Origin: Rutpela maculata
Lineage: Eukaryota; Arthropoda; Insecta; Coleoptera; Cerambycidae
NCBI GenBank assembly: GCA_936432065.2
Contig: OW386293.2
Span: 31,694,234 to 31,758,233 of the forward strand
Length of the DNA stretch: 64,000 bases
Direction: 5' to 3'
A program made the position numbers and the translations under genes. Numbering within the stretch: position 1 is the stretch's first letter; each line of letters starts with the position of its first letter. This document shows positions 19,750 through 34,700 of the stretch, in pieces. Under the pieces are notes generated by a model. That model was given only the letters and a program-made list of their open reading frames with translations, did no database searches and had not been told where the DNA came from.

Positions 19750-22700
19750 GTAAGTATTGTAACATACAGCTACCTGATATAAATCATACATCCCAACACT
19801 ACCTAACCATACAAAACACACAGATGAACACATTTAAATTCAGAGAAGTAGGATTTATTGAGGTAAGAGAAACTTCAAATGAGCTGAACAATAATGGTAG
19901 CAAAGATTTTGATGATATGAACTATAAAATAATTAAATACGTCAAGGATATTCTAATTATACCCTAACAAAATTATTTAACATATGCATTAGAGAGGGTA
20001 CATATCCAGACTGCTTTTAAATTGCTAAGATGATACCAATATATAAACGAGATTCAGCAGACGACCCAGTAAACTACCGACCAATATCGTTGCTACCAGT
20101 AGTTTCAAAAATATTCGAAATTCTTCTGAAAAAACAAATCTGCGAATACTTTGAAGAAAACGCCCTGTTAATTGATAGTCAGTTTGGTTTCAGAAGGAGT
20201 CGCTCAACTCCTCTAGATGTTTTAAAACTAATAGATAAAATTAACAGAAAATATCAGAAGGATTCGAAAATAAAACTACTTAAATAAAGCTTTCGATTGT
20301 ATTTCTCACGATGTCCTGTTAGACAAATTATATTTCTATGGTTTCAATGAGGTTGGCTTAAAGATGACAACATCCTACTTGTCAAATAGAAGACAGAGTA
20401 CATTTTTTAATAAAGTAATTTCCAACCCCTTACCAATCAATCACGGTGTACCATAGGGATCTGTACTGGGACCGGTGTTGTTCATTACTTATATTGAAGA
20501 CTTAGTTTACCCAAATGTAAATTGTAGTACTATATTATATGCCAATGGCACCACAATAATCAATAAAGATAATAACTTAAAGTGTTTACTGCATGATATG
20601 GCCAATAAAGCAGTAGATTTTCTAAACTGGTTCACAGCAAATAAACTACTACTAAATAATGAAAAAACAACAAACATGTTATTTTCATACCGTAATTTAG
20701 ACAGCGTAAAAAACTCGGATTGTACGAAATTTCTTGAAGTGTACTTAGACCTTCCCCTTACCTGGGAGCACCAAATAGATTTTATGGTTAAAAAACTTTA
20801 GACTCTATGCTTAATAAGAAATCTTGTACATGTCGTACCAATGCAAATAGTAAAAACAGTCTACTTCAGTTCTTTTCATTCAGTAATCAGTTATGCAATC
20901 ATCACTTGGTCTTTCGGCACATACTGGTCGAGTATTTTCTATACAGCGTCATGCCATTCGATCCATGTGTTTTATATGTTTTAGACAGTATGTTAACAAG
21001 AAATTTAAGGATTTAAAAATTTCAACTTTGCCCTCTGTGTATATTAATGAATGTCTTTTGTTTGTTAAAATGAACTTAAATCAATATAGTCTTGTAAGTG
21101 ATACACATTCCCGTAATATCAGAAATAATGGTCACATTAAAAAAAATTATATAAGACTAAACCACAGTCGAGGCGCCAAAAATGATTACGAACCATTATT
21201 TTTTAATAAACTGCCAAAGACAATTATAAATCTTGATTTAAAGCAATTCAAACAAAAGATATAAGGGATTCTTACAGAAAATGCATTTTATAATTTTGAT
21301 GAGTTCTTAAATGCCGACATAAATTATTAATTTTAATTTGTTATAACAGTGTATCTTTGTATATGTAACCACGTACGTATATTTTTTGTTTGTAATTATG
21401 CACCTGTTTTCTCTTAATAGTTTATGTTTTATATAGTAGGTATACATCTTAAGGTATATAATTTTTACTTCATTATCATTTAAACATTAACTGTCGTGTC
21501 TGATTGTGTAATTACAAATGGCAGAAAAAGAACTTGAATTTGAATTTAACAAACGATATACAGTGTGTGCTTTAATGGCATTATTTTTTAACGCTTTGTC
21601 CGATTTAAATTTTAAATTTTTCTTTCTTGGGATAGTACTCATGAGCTCTGTTTGGCTATTTTGTAATTTTCATATTTTCGAGGCTTACTGAGGTCCCCTA
21701 AATAGATCGAAATTTCGAGATCGACTATTATCTGCAAATTGGATAGCGAATTCGATTCGCTGTTGTCTCAAATACCATTATACGAATGTTTAAATTGATA
21801 CCTCGTATATGGTGTTTGATATTCAATGTAAAAAGAAAACATGAAAATTGCAAATTTTTCAAAATAGTTAAATAAGAGCTCATCGCGTAACATGTACCAA
21901 GAAAAAATTTTTAAATCGGGTAACGCGTTCCAAAATAGCAAGGTGTTGTGGATTAAATTGAACACACTGTATTACAAAAGTGAAAGATACAATATTTAAA
22001 ATTACTGAGCATATTTCTGTGACAAATAAATGGTTTGTCTTCAATCCCCGCGCCTCGCCTTTCCTGACCTCATTTTGTTAGACATTTTAAATAGTAACCC
22101 CATCTTTTGTGTTCGCTTGCTGTAAAACTTAATACAACACCTATCTACGTATGTTTTCTTCTTTCAAGGGAGACAAAAAATAAGTTGTCAGTTTATGAGA
22201 TCGTTTAGTTTTACTTGTACATCCAGTGAAAATATAGTAACGCAAAAAAAATTAATTGTTTAAATATTCTTAGAATGTCATGAAACGTCGAGATTTTAAG
22301 TTTGAGCAAAAAAAATTCTGTCTGTCGGTCTATCTGTCTGTAACTTTTTTTTGTGCACCATTACCCTTGAACCGTTTAAGAATTGACTTGAAATTTGGTA
22401 CATTATTTCCACATATTTTCGAGAGTACACTAAATTTTTCTTGAAAACACGAGAAATTTTTTTCGCCGGAGTAGGGCATTGGAGTAGGTCCTAGGTCTCC
22501 TCCTCCACCTTTTTTGCGACGTCACGGTGGGCGTGGATTTGGGGTAATTGGTGGTTGGTTAAGGATAATTTAATGTTTAATTGAGGGGGGTAATTAAGAG
22601 TAATTAAAGGTAATTGAAGGCCATTAGGGGACGGTGGGATAAGGTGATACAAAGTTAGACAGGGGATGACAAGATGGGACGAGGTGAGCGTTAAAACAAA

Positions 22701-25700
22701 ATTAAAATATGGATAAATAGGGATAACCTACTAGTTATTAATATTTCATGTCATCCTGTGAAAAGGTAAACATTTGTACATGTAATGTTTGCAATGCAAC
22801 ATTCACTTGGTCTTGTCGGCTAAGCCGCCACGCTAATATTATTATTATTAACTTAATGGATGAATTTAAATGTATTTTTCCCCATCTGATGAAATCCATT
22901 TAACTACACCCTATGGTGTTTATATGGTCTATAATATTCATAGAGTAGTAATCGTATACAAATTAAATAACAATTTCAAATCTGTATTTAAATATTGGTC
23001 TTACCATCAATATTTTGTTTCTGGCTGATTGGACCAGTTCCACAGTGCCACAAAAAGAAAAACATAAAAGATTTGTTTTTATGAATTTTTTGAGAAATAA
23101 CGGTTTTTTGAAGTGGAATCCAAAATTATAATGTAGGCGAATTGAGACACAAAAATGGGATTTGACGGAAAGATCATAAACAAAGGTGATTTTGCAGAAA
23201 ATTATCACCTACATACGAACATAGTACAATAGTAGTATATTACCCTCCACTACCTCTGCTAAATTTGAAGGGTTAAAAATCCAAAAATAGTTTTTCTGAA
23301 ATCTCGATTAAAAAAAAAATAGGAAAAAAGTGTTCTTCACTTAGTTATCTACAAACTTGACTCTACACATTTTCTTATAAAAGTGGAGGTTAAGACAGAA
23401 AGACATCCGATAGTGTCGTAATCTAACATGAAACAGTGAGTATTCTTACAAATTTGGGTGGTATCTTATTTGGATACTTAAAACAAAGAATAGGTGATTT
23501 TGTTTTGCTTAAACACACAGTAGTGGATTTTAAAAAACCACAAATTCTTAATGACTTATTAGCTTATCTACGTCATTTGATTGGTCAACTATTACTTTGA
23601 GTGTCGTGATTCCCGGCATTCTCCTCTATTCCACTATTTCATAAACTAGGCACTGCAGGATATCACATTCTACATATTGACTTTCGATTGTGTTTCAAGC
23701 GCACGGACAGCTTTTCTCTTACATCACATCCGTGCAACTTTATTTGAGTTTGCTGTTACAGAGTGGCAAAAGCAGATTCGTATGATAACTGTGATATGTT
23801 TGAAATTTTCTGTAACGTCGCGCTATTTGAGAGTCTTCGGGGGAATAAGCAGATCATATATGACTGGATCGCGGTTTAAATTCTCGAAGATCAATCTCGC
23901 CGTAAAGTACAGTGAGCAAACACAGAAGCATCGTGTGTGAAGTGAGTCAGGACTCCGAAATATTTCTTAGTTTTTGTGTTGTTAAGTTTCAAATGTGAGA
24001 ACTTGCTATAGTGTCTTTGTAAAATAAGTTTTCATCAATACAAGACAATATTGCTGTCTCTGATGCTGAGTGGCTGTCATACCACTATATAAAGGAGGAG
24101 TCAAATACTTCAATATCATTTACAACGATACATTGAAATAATAATAATAATAATGTTAATTGTAGGACCTGCCGTCAGGCGCCGGAGTCGCTCATGCATT
24201 TACTATCTGCATGTCCGATTTATGCGACTTCGGCCTACATCCATAGACATAACGCGGCCCTACGAGTGCTGTACTACTACCTACGGCACTCGTACCAAGT
24301 AGACCAAACACCAGTGCTGCCTTACGTCCCTGGAGAGATCGAGTCCGTTGTCGAGAACGAGAAGTGCCGTATATACTGGAACTACTCGTTTCCGACGGTC
24401 AGGCAGATTCAAGCAAACAAGCCTGACATAGTCCTTCTCGACCACCAAACCAAGATGATGTATGTCATCGAGTTCTCGGCACCTGCCGAGACAAACATCA
24501 TCTTGAAGGAGGGAGAAAAACGGACTAAATACCGAGATCTCCGGTATGAGCTCCGAGTGCTATACCCAGACTACTCGGTTAAGATGGTCGTCCTGATAAT
24601 CGGTGTACTTGGTGGAATGAGGCCTACGCTGCTCTCGGAATTAAAGGTCATACCAGCCTGCCAAAAGTCAGACGAGTGGTTGGCAGGCCAAATGCAGAAG
24701 GCAGTTATCCTGGGGTTCCTTCGTCTTCTTAGGGCACACGAATCTGGCATCTACAGTCACTAACCCTGCGGGATGCGGGGAGTGGCTGTGGATAATTCGC
24801 TGGCGCTTCTCCCGTGAGAATGTCGGAGACACGGGAGAACTGTCCAGCATCGCACACGCGAAAAAAAAAAATAATAATAATAACGTTTATTTACATAAAA
24901 AATAATATTACATATTGTCTACTTATTACATACTACTAGGTGAGTATATTCTAATCGGTTCCTTATTTGAGATTGATGGTGATTAAAATATTTTAAAAAT
25001 ATTCATGTAAATAAACAAAGAAAAAAAATGCCACAAAAGTAAGAAACTTGTAAGTGGCTTAATGGTCCTCTAGGTATATACTAATAATTTTTCATGTCAA
25101 CTAATTTATTAATTTCACATCTTTCATTACTTAGTATATATTTCCTTACTTCTTTTTTAAATGTATAAGGAGAGTAAATATTTTTAATTCCAGTTGGGAG
25201 TGAATTATATGCTTTAGGTGCAAGATATGCAAGCGACCTTTGTCCCACAGTTTTTCCAGAAAAAGGAACTTTTAAATATGCTTTAGATTTATTTCGTGTC
25301 AGGTATGTGTGGTCTAAATATGCTAATAAGTGTCTATTTTTATGCTGCGTAACGCATATTTTTAGGAAAAATATTTGTCTAATGTCTAGAAGTTTTGTTT
25401 CTTTATAGAGTAAATCGGAGGGGTAAGTTTTAGGTACACAAAGCATGATTTTCAAAAAATATTTTTGCAAGACTTCTAATTTTTGTAGATGTGTACTGTC
25501 GTGAGCAAAATTAAATAGGACAAGTCTTATAACGTATTTTTGCTAAAATCTAGTTGTGTACATCTAACTTTAATTTTTGTGACATTGTCAGTTAGTTGTC
25601 ATAATTCATTGGAAGTGTGCAAATAGAGAGAGATTTACATTAGAAAAAAATAGTTGTCCTATTTAATTTTGCTCATGACAGTACGTGAAACTCCATCCCA

Positions 25701-28700
25701 CCCTAAGATGCCATAACTCAATCGTAACTCTACTAGCGCATAATATAAGATTTTCAGATGAGCTATATTTAAAACTTTTTGGTAAAATTTAAATTTATAT
25801 ATTAGGCTTCTTAGAATATTCGTTACATTATTTATGTGATCGTTCCATCTTAAATGTTGGTCAATAGTTATTCCTAAATATTTCGCCTTAACTGTAGATT
25901 TTATTTCTATTAGTTTACCATGGCTGTTGATCTCTAGGGTATTATACGTTGGGAATATACTCTTGTTACAAGATATTGGCAAGAACATGGTTTTATCAAA
26001 GTTTATTGTTAGAATCTTATGATTAAACCAGTCAATTATATTTCCAAGGTCAGTTTCAATTTTATGCTTTAAATCGCTCCAATTGGTTCCTTTATAAAAT
26101 ATCGCTGTGTCATCAGCAAAACTTATAATTGTCCCAGCAGTGTCTCTGGTTAGTAAATTATTTAAATATATTGTAAAAAGGATGGGACCTAAGACAGTAC
26201 CTTGCGGTACTCCACATTTAACAACTCTCTCTTTACTCAGTTTTGAGTTAAATCTGACTTTTTGTCTACGGTCATGTAAACAACTCTCCATAAGGTTGTA
26301 CGCGTATCCAAAAATGTTAATAATCACGCGAAGGAGTTTCGCGAAGGAGTCGCAAGTCAGCTAGCTATAGCATGCTAACGATTTATGAAACATCGGGAAA
26401 TGAGACATTATTGAACAAATAATCCATTTTTCACAACCAGTATCTTTTTAGCAGTAGTTGAGAGAGAATATTCGGCTTTTCTTTAGTGTTTATTCTGCCA
26501 ATCTACCATAATTTTGACACCACATTGACACTATAGTTACACACATAATCACCCTGTATAAAAACAGTAATTAGAGCATAGTAAATGAAATTATGTAATG
26601 TCTGTTATTCAATCTAAATTATATTTACGCCGTTATGGGTCGGTGATAATTTCTATCATAAAATTAAATTATGTGGCACATTTAGTGTTTAAGTTCAGTA
26701 CATATCACTTAAATTTTGAAATAAATAAATAAATAACATTATTTCATAATTAATGAATGTGCATGCAATAATAGTAATAATAATAATGAATCAACTTATA
26801 CAAGACAAATAATAGCATACGCCGATGACATAGACATAATGTCAAGAAACAAAGATGGACTAGTTGAAACCTTTACCCGAGTGAAACAATCTGCAACAGA
26901 CATGGGGCTCACGATAAACGAGAAAAAGACAAAATATATGCTCGCTACCACCCAACAGCAAGAACGAGAGGCACCCAATATAGACATGGACGGTTGCACT
27001 CTGGAAATTGTTAAGGAATTTATATATTTAGGGTCGCTAGTCAACAGCATCGTAAGCGACGAAGTCAAACGAAGTGTTCTCCTGGCCAACAGATACTACT
27101 ACAGTCTAATGAAACACATGTCATCATCAAGCCTGTCGAGGAATATTAAATGTACTCTGTACAAGACACTCATTAGACCTGTACTAGCTTATGGTTCAAA
27201 AACCTGGACACACAGAAAACGATAAGGCCCCCTTAGGATGTTTCGAAAGGAAGATCCTGAGGAAAAATTTGGTGGTGTAAACGATAACGGCTTGTGGCAC
27301 AGGCGCTATAATTTAGAATTATACCAGCTCTTCCAGGACCCGGACATTGTGAAGCATATTCAACTGGCATGTCTGAGATGGATAGGCCACGTGCAACGTT
27401 TAGACCCAAATAGCACCCTGGCGAAGATATTCACTAGGAGAGGCCCGGTGGGTAAGCGAGCAGTAGGAAGACAAAAACTATGATACTTGGACGACGTAGA
27501 ACGAGACCTTAAGGAAGTGGGAATAAGAAGATGGGGAATGCTGGCGACGGATAGGAACGAATGGAGAAAAGTACTAGAGGAGGCCAAGGCCCACAACGGG
27601 CTATTGTTGCCAATGATAATAATGATGAGCCACTAGCCTGTGTCAACCGGTATATTATATTATATTATATTATTACAGTTCCATAAACAATTATTTTCAC
27701 ATAGTGGAGTACAAATACAGTATCACAATTTTTTCGTTGTGAGAAACTTGAATTGAAAATCTGGATGTGGAAGTAATGATTCCTCGGGCAGCTGTTTTTC
27801 CTTCAATGCTGTTATTAGTCTATCGATTATGTTCCACATTAGCTGTTTTTTGAAAATGAGTTAATTATAGTCGGTCTGTAGTTTGGCTGTACAGGCACTT
27901 CCGTTACAATTTTCATAGGCCGGTAAAGTAAATAGATTTTTTTGATCTTTCCCATATTATATTTTTGTCACCTTAAAAAAACCATCCTGTAAAGAATAAC
28001 TATACTATTATCATAATTAACATTGTTATTTCAATTATATCATACCGCAAAAATGCTTTGTATAAAAACTTGACACATATCAACGTACATTGAAAGGTGC
28101 GGCTAGATAACAGTGTTGACTGTAAACATACATCATACATGTGTTCAGTTTTATCAATATATATTATACAAGCCTTGCGTATTTATCACTTTCATGGACT
28201 GATGACATTCTATAGAATACTGGGTGACAAATACAAACCTTCACACCAAGATAAAATTCCTTATCGGGCGACTTTATTCACGGTCAGTTCCATTGAAGCT
28301 TTATATATGATTAATCTACATTAACTATATATTGAACGATAATATCAATGGAGCAAAATACGGAAATAATGATTTATTTAAAACATTTGAAGTTTGAAAT
28401 AACAAAATACATGATGTCCACTTTATCAGGGCCCTTGAGAATAACTCGCTTAATATCAATCCTGCAAAAAAAATTGTTTTTATAAAAATGGAGTATTTTC
28501 CATTTTTTTTTTAAATATATTTCTGGTGATATATATCAAGTAATGTTGTTATTTTAACAATTACTGCATAATCAATTTAAACCAAAACAATAATTTCTTA
28601 AATAAAAATAAGAAATACGCCCGTCTAGACACAGATTTCAAATGATTTTATTTGGCGGGAAGTAATTTAACCAATCATAGACAACTTTCGCTTAGACTGT

Positions 28701-31700
28701 AACTATCTTATATGAATGCCAAATTGTGTATTTACTTTACATTATTTTACCTATAACACTTCTATTTGTCTCAATATCTTGAATATCAATAAATGTTATA
28801 TACATGTATTTAGAAGGAATTAAAAGCTATTTATGTTTGTTATTATCTAGAAGTTATCTTAAAAATGTAAACAAAACTCACGGCGAGGATTATGTGGCAA
28901 CATTTCTTGCATGCCGCCAGCTGTCACTTCTTGTCACAATACAAGTGAAAGAGATATATTGGTTAGATTTATTTGTTGTTTGTTTATGTGGCGTTTGATT
29001 TTTACTTTATCAATAAACTATTAAGATCGAGTTGAATTTTGTGAAAGGAGATTCGTCCAATTTGCCCAAAGTTGATTATGACTTGATAGATTCTTTCTAT
29101 AACAAAATTTGGATTTTTGAAGGAATGGGATCAAAAATATTAGAAGCTTGCCACTAAGTTCTTCGAATATCAATTTTTTCGGAACAGTTACAAAATTTTT
29201 TTTCCGAAGCACTTATATTTGTGTTTCCACAACTTTTTATAAAATACCTTTTAAATGACATTATCTACTATTTGTAAATTACAGCAAATACCTCGATGAA
29301 AGAAACAGAAATGCTTCAAATCAACATGACGTTAGAACATATTTGTTATTTGACTAGTCGTTGACATTGTTGCCATGTTTTCCTAAATATGTTTTTAAAA
29401 ATCTAATCGGCATTAAAAATTATTTAAAATATTTAATAATTCACGCCTATTATTATTTTTACATGAAAAAATTAAATTTCGTGGATAAATATATTAAAAT
29501 TGATTTAATAAATAAGCTTTATTCTCCAGTTTTCTTAAATTATCTTTATTAGAACTAGAAAAGAAATTTCATCTTGGCAACGCCACACTGTTTTGCATAA
29601 AACCATTCTATCAACAAATCCATACAAACTACCTGCGTCATCGACAAATTACCTACGTCACCAATTTAAAACACTTGTTGCTCCACTTATTTCAACTTCT
29701 GTTTTCACAAAAAATTGATAATTACTTTCGCGGAAATCTGTATTGGAAGGCTTGTTTGTACATATTCTATGATATTATTCAATAAAACAAAATAGTAAAA
29801 TACCCCATTGTGCCGATTTTTATAAGCTACAAAACAGTTTAAAGGGCATACTTTAAGAGTTATGATCTAGAAAATGCGGAATATGTCTAAGCCAAGTATT
29901 TCCGTTATTTGAATAAATACGAAAAATCTTTTAAAACTCAATTCTTTTTACAAAATAAATCCTTTTAACAAGGTATTATATAAATTTTCTCATTTTCGAT
30001 TTCAAGATTTACTTTTGTGGGTATTAAAATATCTAAAACAGGTGGCAAATAGTGGCATTAAATAGATAATTTTTCTCCTTTTTCGACAATATATCATATA
30101 TGCCATTTACTGATTGGAAGTAGATAAGTACTTAATTTTGGTTTAGGTTGGGGATTTTGTTTCGGTTTATTGAGAATTTTAATTTCAGTTTTAGGTTTCG
30201 GTTTACCAGAAATTCTCATGCTGGTTTTCGGTTTCGGTTAAAAAAATTTTGTGATTAGGGTGCGGTTTTCGGTTAAGGTTTCGATTCGATTTCGGTCCCT
30301 GCTTGTAAACTATATTCAAATCAATATAAGTCAGCAGTAGGATTACGCCCTCCATTGATAAGACTGACAAAGTTGTATTAAACTCGGGTCAAGCATGTTT
30401 TTAATATCTCTAATTTAGGTTTCATTGATTTATATTTTACATATTTCTTCAATAATCAACAAAATTACTTAAATAGACATGTTGCAAACATTTCATTGCC
30501 ATTTATATTATTTTTTTGATATTGCAATAATAAGCAAACACTTTCTCAGCCGATATATTCTCTTGTTTTATATAATAACAATAAGGCAATCTGAATTAAT
30601 AGTTCACAAGATAATAATTATTTTTTTCACTTATTTATGCTAATGTGACTTTACATAGCCGCGGTGAACAAATACTGTATGACGTATGACACATCTGACG
30701 TCATCACGCCATATGTCGCGGTTGCCTATTAGACGTACTATCTCATCAAATGCTTAGAGGACGTTCTCTTTGTCAGATACCATCTGGTACTCGTTGAACC
30801 ATCAATCGTTTGAAACTGTCTTTCTGTGACTGATATTGCAAAAAAATGATAAGATACGGGAGAATACGATGCTGGAGACTCGAGCCGGTTTATCAATACA
30901 GGTTTAGGTTAGTTTTTCGCGGGGTTAAACGTTAACTCCAGGATTGTGTTCACTTTGGTCTAGGTTAAAAGCAACCTTGGATTATAACGGGTTTATACGT
31001 GCATGGATTTAGTGGCACCACTAGATATTGGCACGCCAGTAAAAAAATATTGCACGTATAAACAGTTACTGGCGAGAACTGGCGAGCAAGTCTTGACCTT
31101 GCATGCATTGATGCAATAATTTTAGGAATTTCTAACTTTGTGGTGCTCCGGTACCAATTTATACGCCACTCGTAAAATTGACATAAACTTTGCTTTGTCT
31201 AGAGACACTATCCTGGCTAGTTACTTGTATTAGTAGCTGGTATAAGTAACTATACTAATATAAATTCGTCTATAGAATATAAAAGTGAGCTTTAAGAAAA
31301 CAACAAATAACAAAAAAAAGTGGATTTCTGAGGAAATTACAAGATTTCTTGAATTATATGAAGAAGAGGCGTGTTTATGGGATGTGCATTCTAATTCTTA
31401 GAAAAATAGAGAATCTCGAGTAATTGGGTATGAAATAATAGCAACAACAATGGCGATTGACGGTTTTGACCGTGCTAATGTTAAGGCTAAAATTATAAAG
31501 ATGCAAAAGAGTCTCCAGATGCTAAAATCTTAAAGTTACATGTTGTTTGAGTTTTGCAGATAAAGCATTATTCATTGAAGTTTTCTTTTTTTCAATTTAT
31601 AGTGTTACATGTTCAAGAAGAGAACCTATCAAAATGTTCCTTTGACATCCGTAAATGGTTTCTAAAAAATTGAGGATCTTCTATTGAAGGTTCTGTTAAC

Positions 31701-34700
31701 AGTCCTTCTGATACACCTAAGTTTTCTCTAAATGCAATCCATTTTTTTAACCACATACGGCCTCTTCGCTATTATTTAATTTCTTTTCCGCGTCGCTAAT
31801 CATCTGTTGAGCAATTCCTCGTAGAACTATATAGCACCCGGTACGAATTATTATTTTCTTGTTTCAATACTCACCTGCACTCAGAAGTCAAAGAATGAGA
31901 CTGACTAGATAGAATTTAAAATTGTGTGTAAACCTCTACTGGCAGCAAGTTGGGCTGGCGTGGCAACTGGCACCAGTAAATCCATGAACGTATAAACCCC
32001 GAAAACCAGAGTTATTTTAACATGAGCTTGATTGATTGATTCACCAGCGTGCGGTAGGTATTGCTGCTACTACCAAGAAATACCGCTGAGCCGGCTACAT
32101 CCACGCTGGATTGGAATTAGATCATGATTGTTGTGAGCAGCGAGAGTTACATGACGCATGGTATAGAAGTGTGGATGGGCAGTGCAGGTGTTTGTGAAAT
32201 GCGTTGCCGCATTGCGTCATAATATGGAGTGTTTATGCTCCTCTTTTTTGTATTTCTGCTTCTACAAATTTGCTGCTTCTTCTGAGTCTGCTGATTCCTC
32301 CGTTTCTGATCCTGGCAGAGCATATATCATTGCGATTTCTTTGTGGTGTTCATTTTTTCCCACGCTTTTCTTTTCCAATGTGCTTGGTCTTTTACTAGTT
32401 TGTTCATGATCCTCTCGATTGTTGTTCTAGATGTGTAGCATGGTCTCCCTATTTTTAGTTTGTTGCTGTTTAGTATTAGCACTTTCTTCAGTAGATATGC
32501 TGCGTTCCTTCTTTGGACAGGTCCCCAGTGCTTCAATGTGTGCATTTCTGTCCTTTTTGTAATTGTCTTCCCTCCTAGCAGTGTTGAAGTATTATGTCGC
32601 TGTTTTCTATGGTTGTCTGTTGTTTTAGCAAGTACTTGGATGATGTCCATTTCAGCTTTTCTCAAATTTCTTCTGTTGACTTTTCTTGGTGCCACGTTTT
32701 TAACTCCATATGTCATCGTTGGCAGTATAATGGCTATATTCAGCTGTTTGGTTATATCTCATGATGGTAGTTTTTTTTTTTTTTTTTTTTTTCGATAAAC
32801 GTTGGAAAAATATATTTTGCGTGTGCTTCTGTTGATGTGCTGAAAGAAATTCGGTTTTGGCGCGGTGTACTATTAATCGCCACTGGTTGTTTAGTTTATA
32901 TATTGACGATGGTTTAATGTAATAGTTTTTATTTTTAAGTGTTTGTTAATATAGTCCATTCGTCAGGTAGTTTTAGGTGGAATTAATTTGGGAAGTTCTA
33001 ATATTTGGTATAATTCTAGAGATACTAAGATTCACATTTTGCACAAAGCAAGCACTGCCGCTCAAGCCGCCATATTGAGAAGATGACCTCCAAAAACGGT
33101 TTTTTTCAAATATCTCCATTACCGTACGCTCTACAGTCAAAATATCAACCAAAACTAAAGAGTAGGAAATTTTCTATAAAACATGTCGCATGTATGTTTT
33201 CTCTAAAATCAACGGTTTAGGTACAGCAGTCGAATGAAGTTGAAAAAGTTTATTTAGTTACGTCTAACGGCGTTTTTTTCATCTCCAATAACTCCTGAAG
33301 AAATAGACATTACAAAATATGGATTTTAGTTGTAGAAATTTTGCTGCCAAATTTTTAAACTTCCCGACTTAATTCCTGGTAAGGCTATTACATTTTATAT
33401 AACCTGACGGGTGAACTAATAAAATACTTTTTACATAATAATATTAACTATATTGGCATATTCATATAGATAAAAAATATTAAATGAATGGTAGAAGTCA
33501 TTACTTTTTGATAGTAATCGATCATTATGATCTATAAAATACTTTTAACTTTGTCCTAACCACTAAATTAGTGATAAAAAATGAAGTAAATAGTATTTTA
33601 TTACCGATCATAAAAAAAACTAGGTAATTTCTTATCAGTATGAAAGTTTCGTTTGCGTAATACCTATATAATATATATGACACTTTTCTGACAAGCAATA
33701 AAATGAGAAAAATATTATATCCAGAACAAGATAGGCTTATATATGGTATAAATGTAATAGGCCAATGTCATTCGTACAGCTACCTGAAAATTTTCGAAAA
33801 GAATGAAAAATCTTGGCCAATGTTTTGGAGATTTGTTTTTGATTATTCAGTTTTTACCTGAGCGTGAAAGTTGTTTTAGTAAGTCTTTAGAAAATGTAAT
33901 ATATTAGGAACTTTTTTCATGTTTTTGTACAAACTATCACCACTTAAAGTTAACAACAGCAATTTCTGGACATTTCAGTTAATATACATAATTAGGTATT
34001 AATTGAATATTATCAGCGTACAGATATAGTTTTGAATATAGTGCAAGTCTTGAAATATCTGTATTAAATACATTAAAAAGAAGTGGTTCAAGAATAGATC
34101 CTTGCGGAACACCGCATATGACTGATATGTTTTGTGACCTAATTATCGAGTTTCCCGTGGTGACATTAGTAAACTATTGTCTGCCATTGGAATAATTTTG
34201 AAACCAGGAGAAGGTACTTCCGGATATGTCATTGTAACTAAATTTTGCAAGTGGGCAATTAATATCTAAAAAGTCAAAAGCTTTAGTCATATCAAGTAAT
34301 GTTAAAGATGAACTAATGACTTTAGAAAGTTTTTATATTGTACGTCTTTTTGAGAAAATTATATTAGCTGGTCTGTACATACGAGTTTATAAGATTATAT
34401 TTGAACTGACTGATGTAATGAAATACTTTAGCTGTGTTAATATAAAAAAAAATCTAATTACAAGAAAAAACTGCTTTTTAATGTTTCAAAATAAGTATAT
34501 TGATACTCTACATATGTTTCGGCTCATTAGGCCTTTCTCAAGAGTAAATACAAAGATTACTCAGTAATCTAAAACTGGTTTTTAATGTTTCATATATAGA
34601 GTATCAATATAATTATTTTAAATTACATAATTTTTCTCTTTTTTACAGTTTGTCTGCATGGGAGGAACTCCTAAAAGGATGGAAACCTTTGCACACTTCA

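Larger units (their letters stand above)
24880..26330 (-). mobile_element. Minus-strand CR1/Jockey-like LINE, interrupted by a MITE
   Basis: The minus-strand RT (26327-25682) continues after a 186-bp MITE into the C-terminal part (25495-25081). The 3' UTR runs to an AATAAACG and (TTA)n tail near 24870-24890. The 5' end is truncated at about 26330, inside the RT. Confidence 0.8.
30988..32001. mobile_element. PIF/Harbinger-like element, internally deleted
   Basis: About 1.0 kb. The left end CGGGTTTATACGTGCATGG and complement of the right end CGGGGTTTATACGTTCATGG share over 20 bp, followed by TTTA and GCCACGCCAG-type matches. Two gene fragments face each other: a MADF/Myb-like piece on + and a Harbinger transposase N-terminus on -. 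The two-gene layout is characteristic of PIF/Harbinger. The flanking TAA (left) and AAA (right) could be a decayed TWA duplication. Confidence 0.75.

Noticed and set aside
24080..24110. TATA-like CTATATAAAGG as a promoter for a host gene
   Set aside because: No initiator, ORF or exon follows; the next feature is a 5'-truncated LINE starting at a microsatellite.
28195..28230. CTGATGA followed by a short hairpin, considered as a hammerhead ribozyme
   Set aside because: The required GAAA after stem II is absent (the strand reads GAAT) and no closing stem I or III was found.
34430..34570. Penelope-like element end suggested by TTTCGGCTCATTAGGCCTTT
   Set aside because: Only a vague resemblance to remembered terminal text; no Penelope RT or GIY-YIG motif is nearby.
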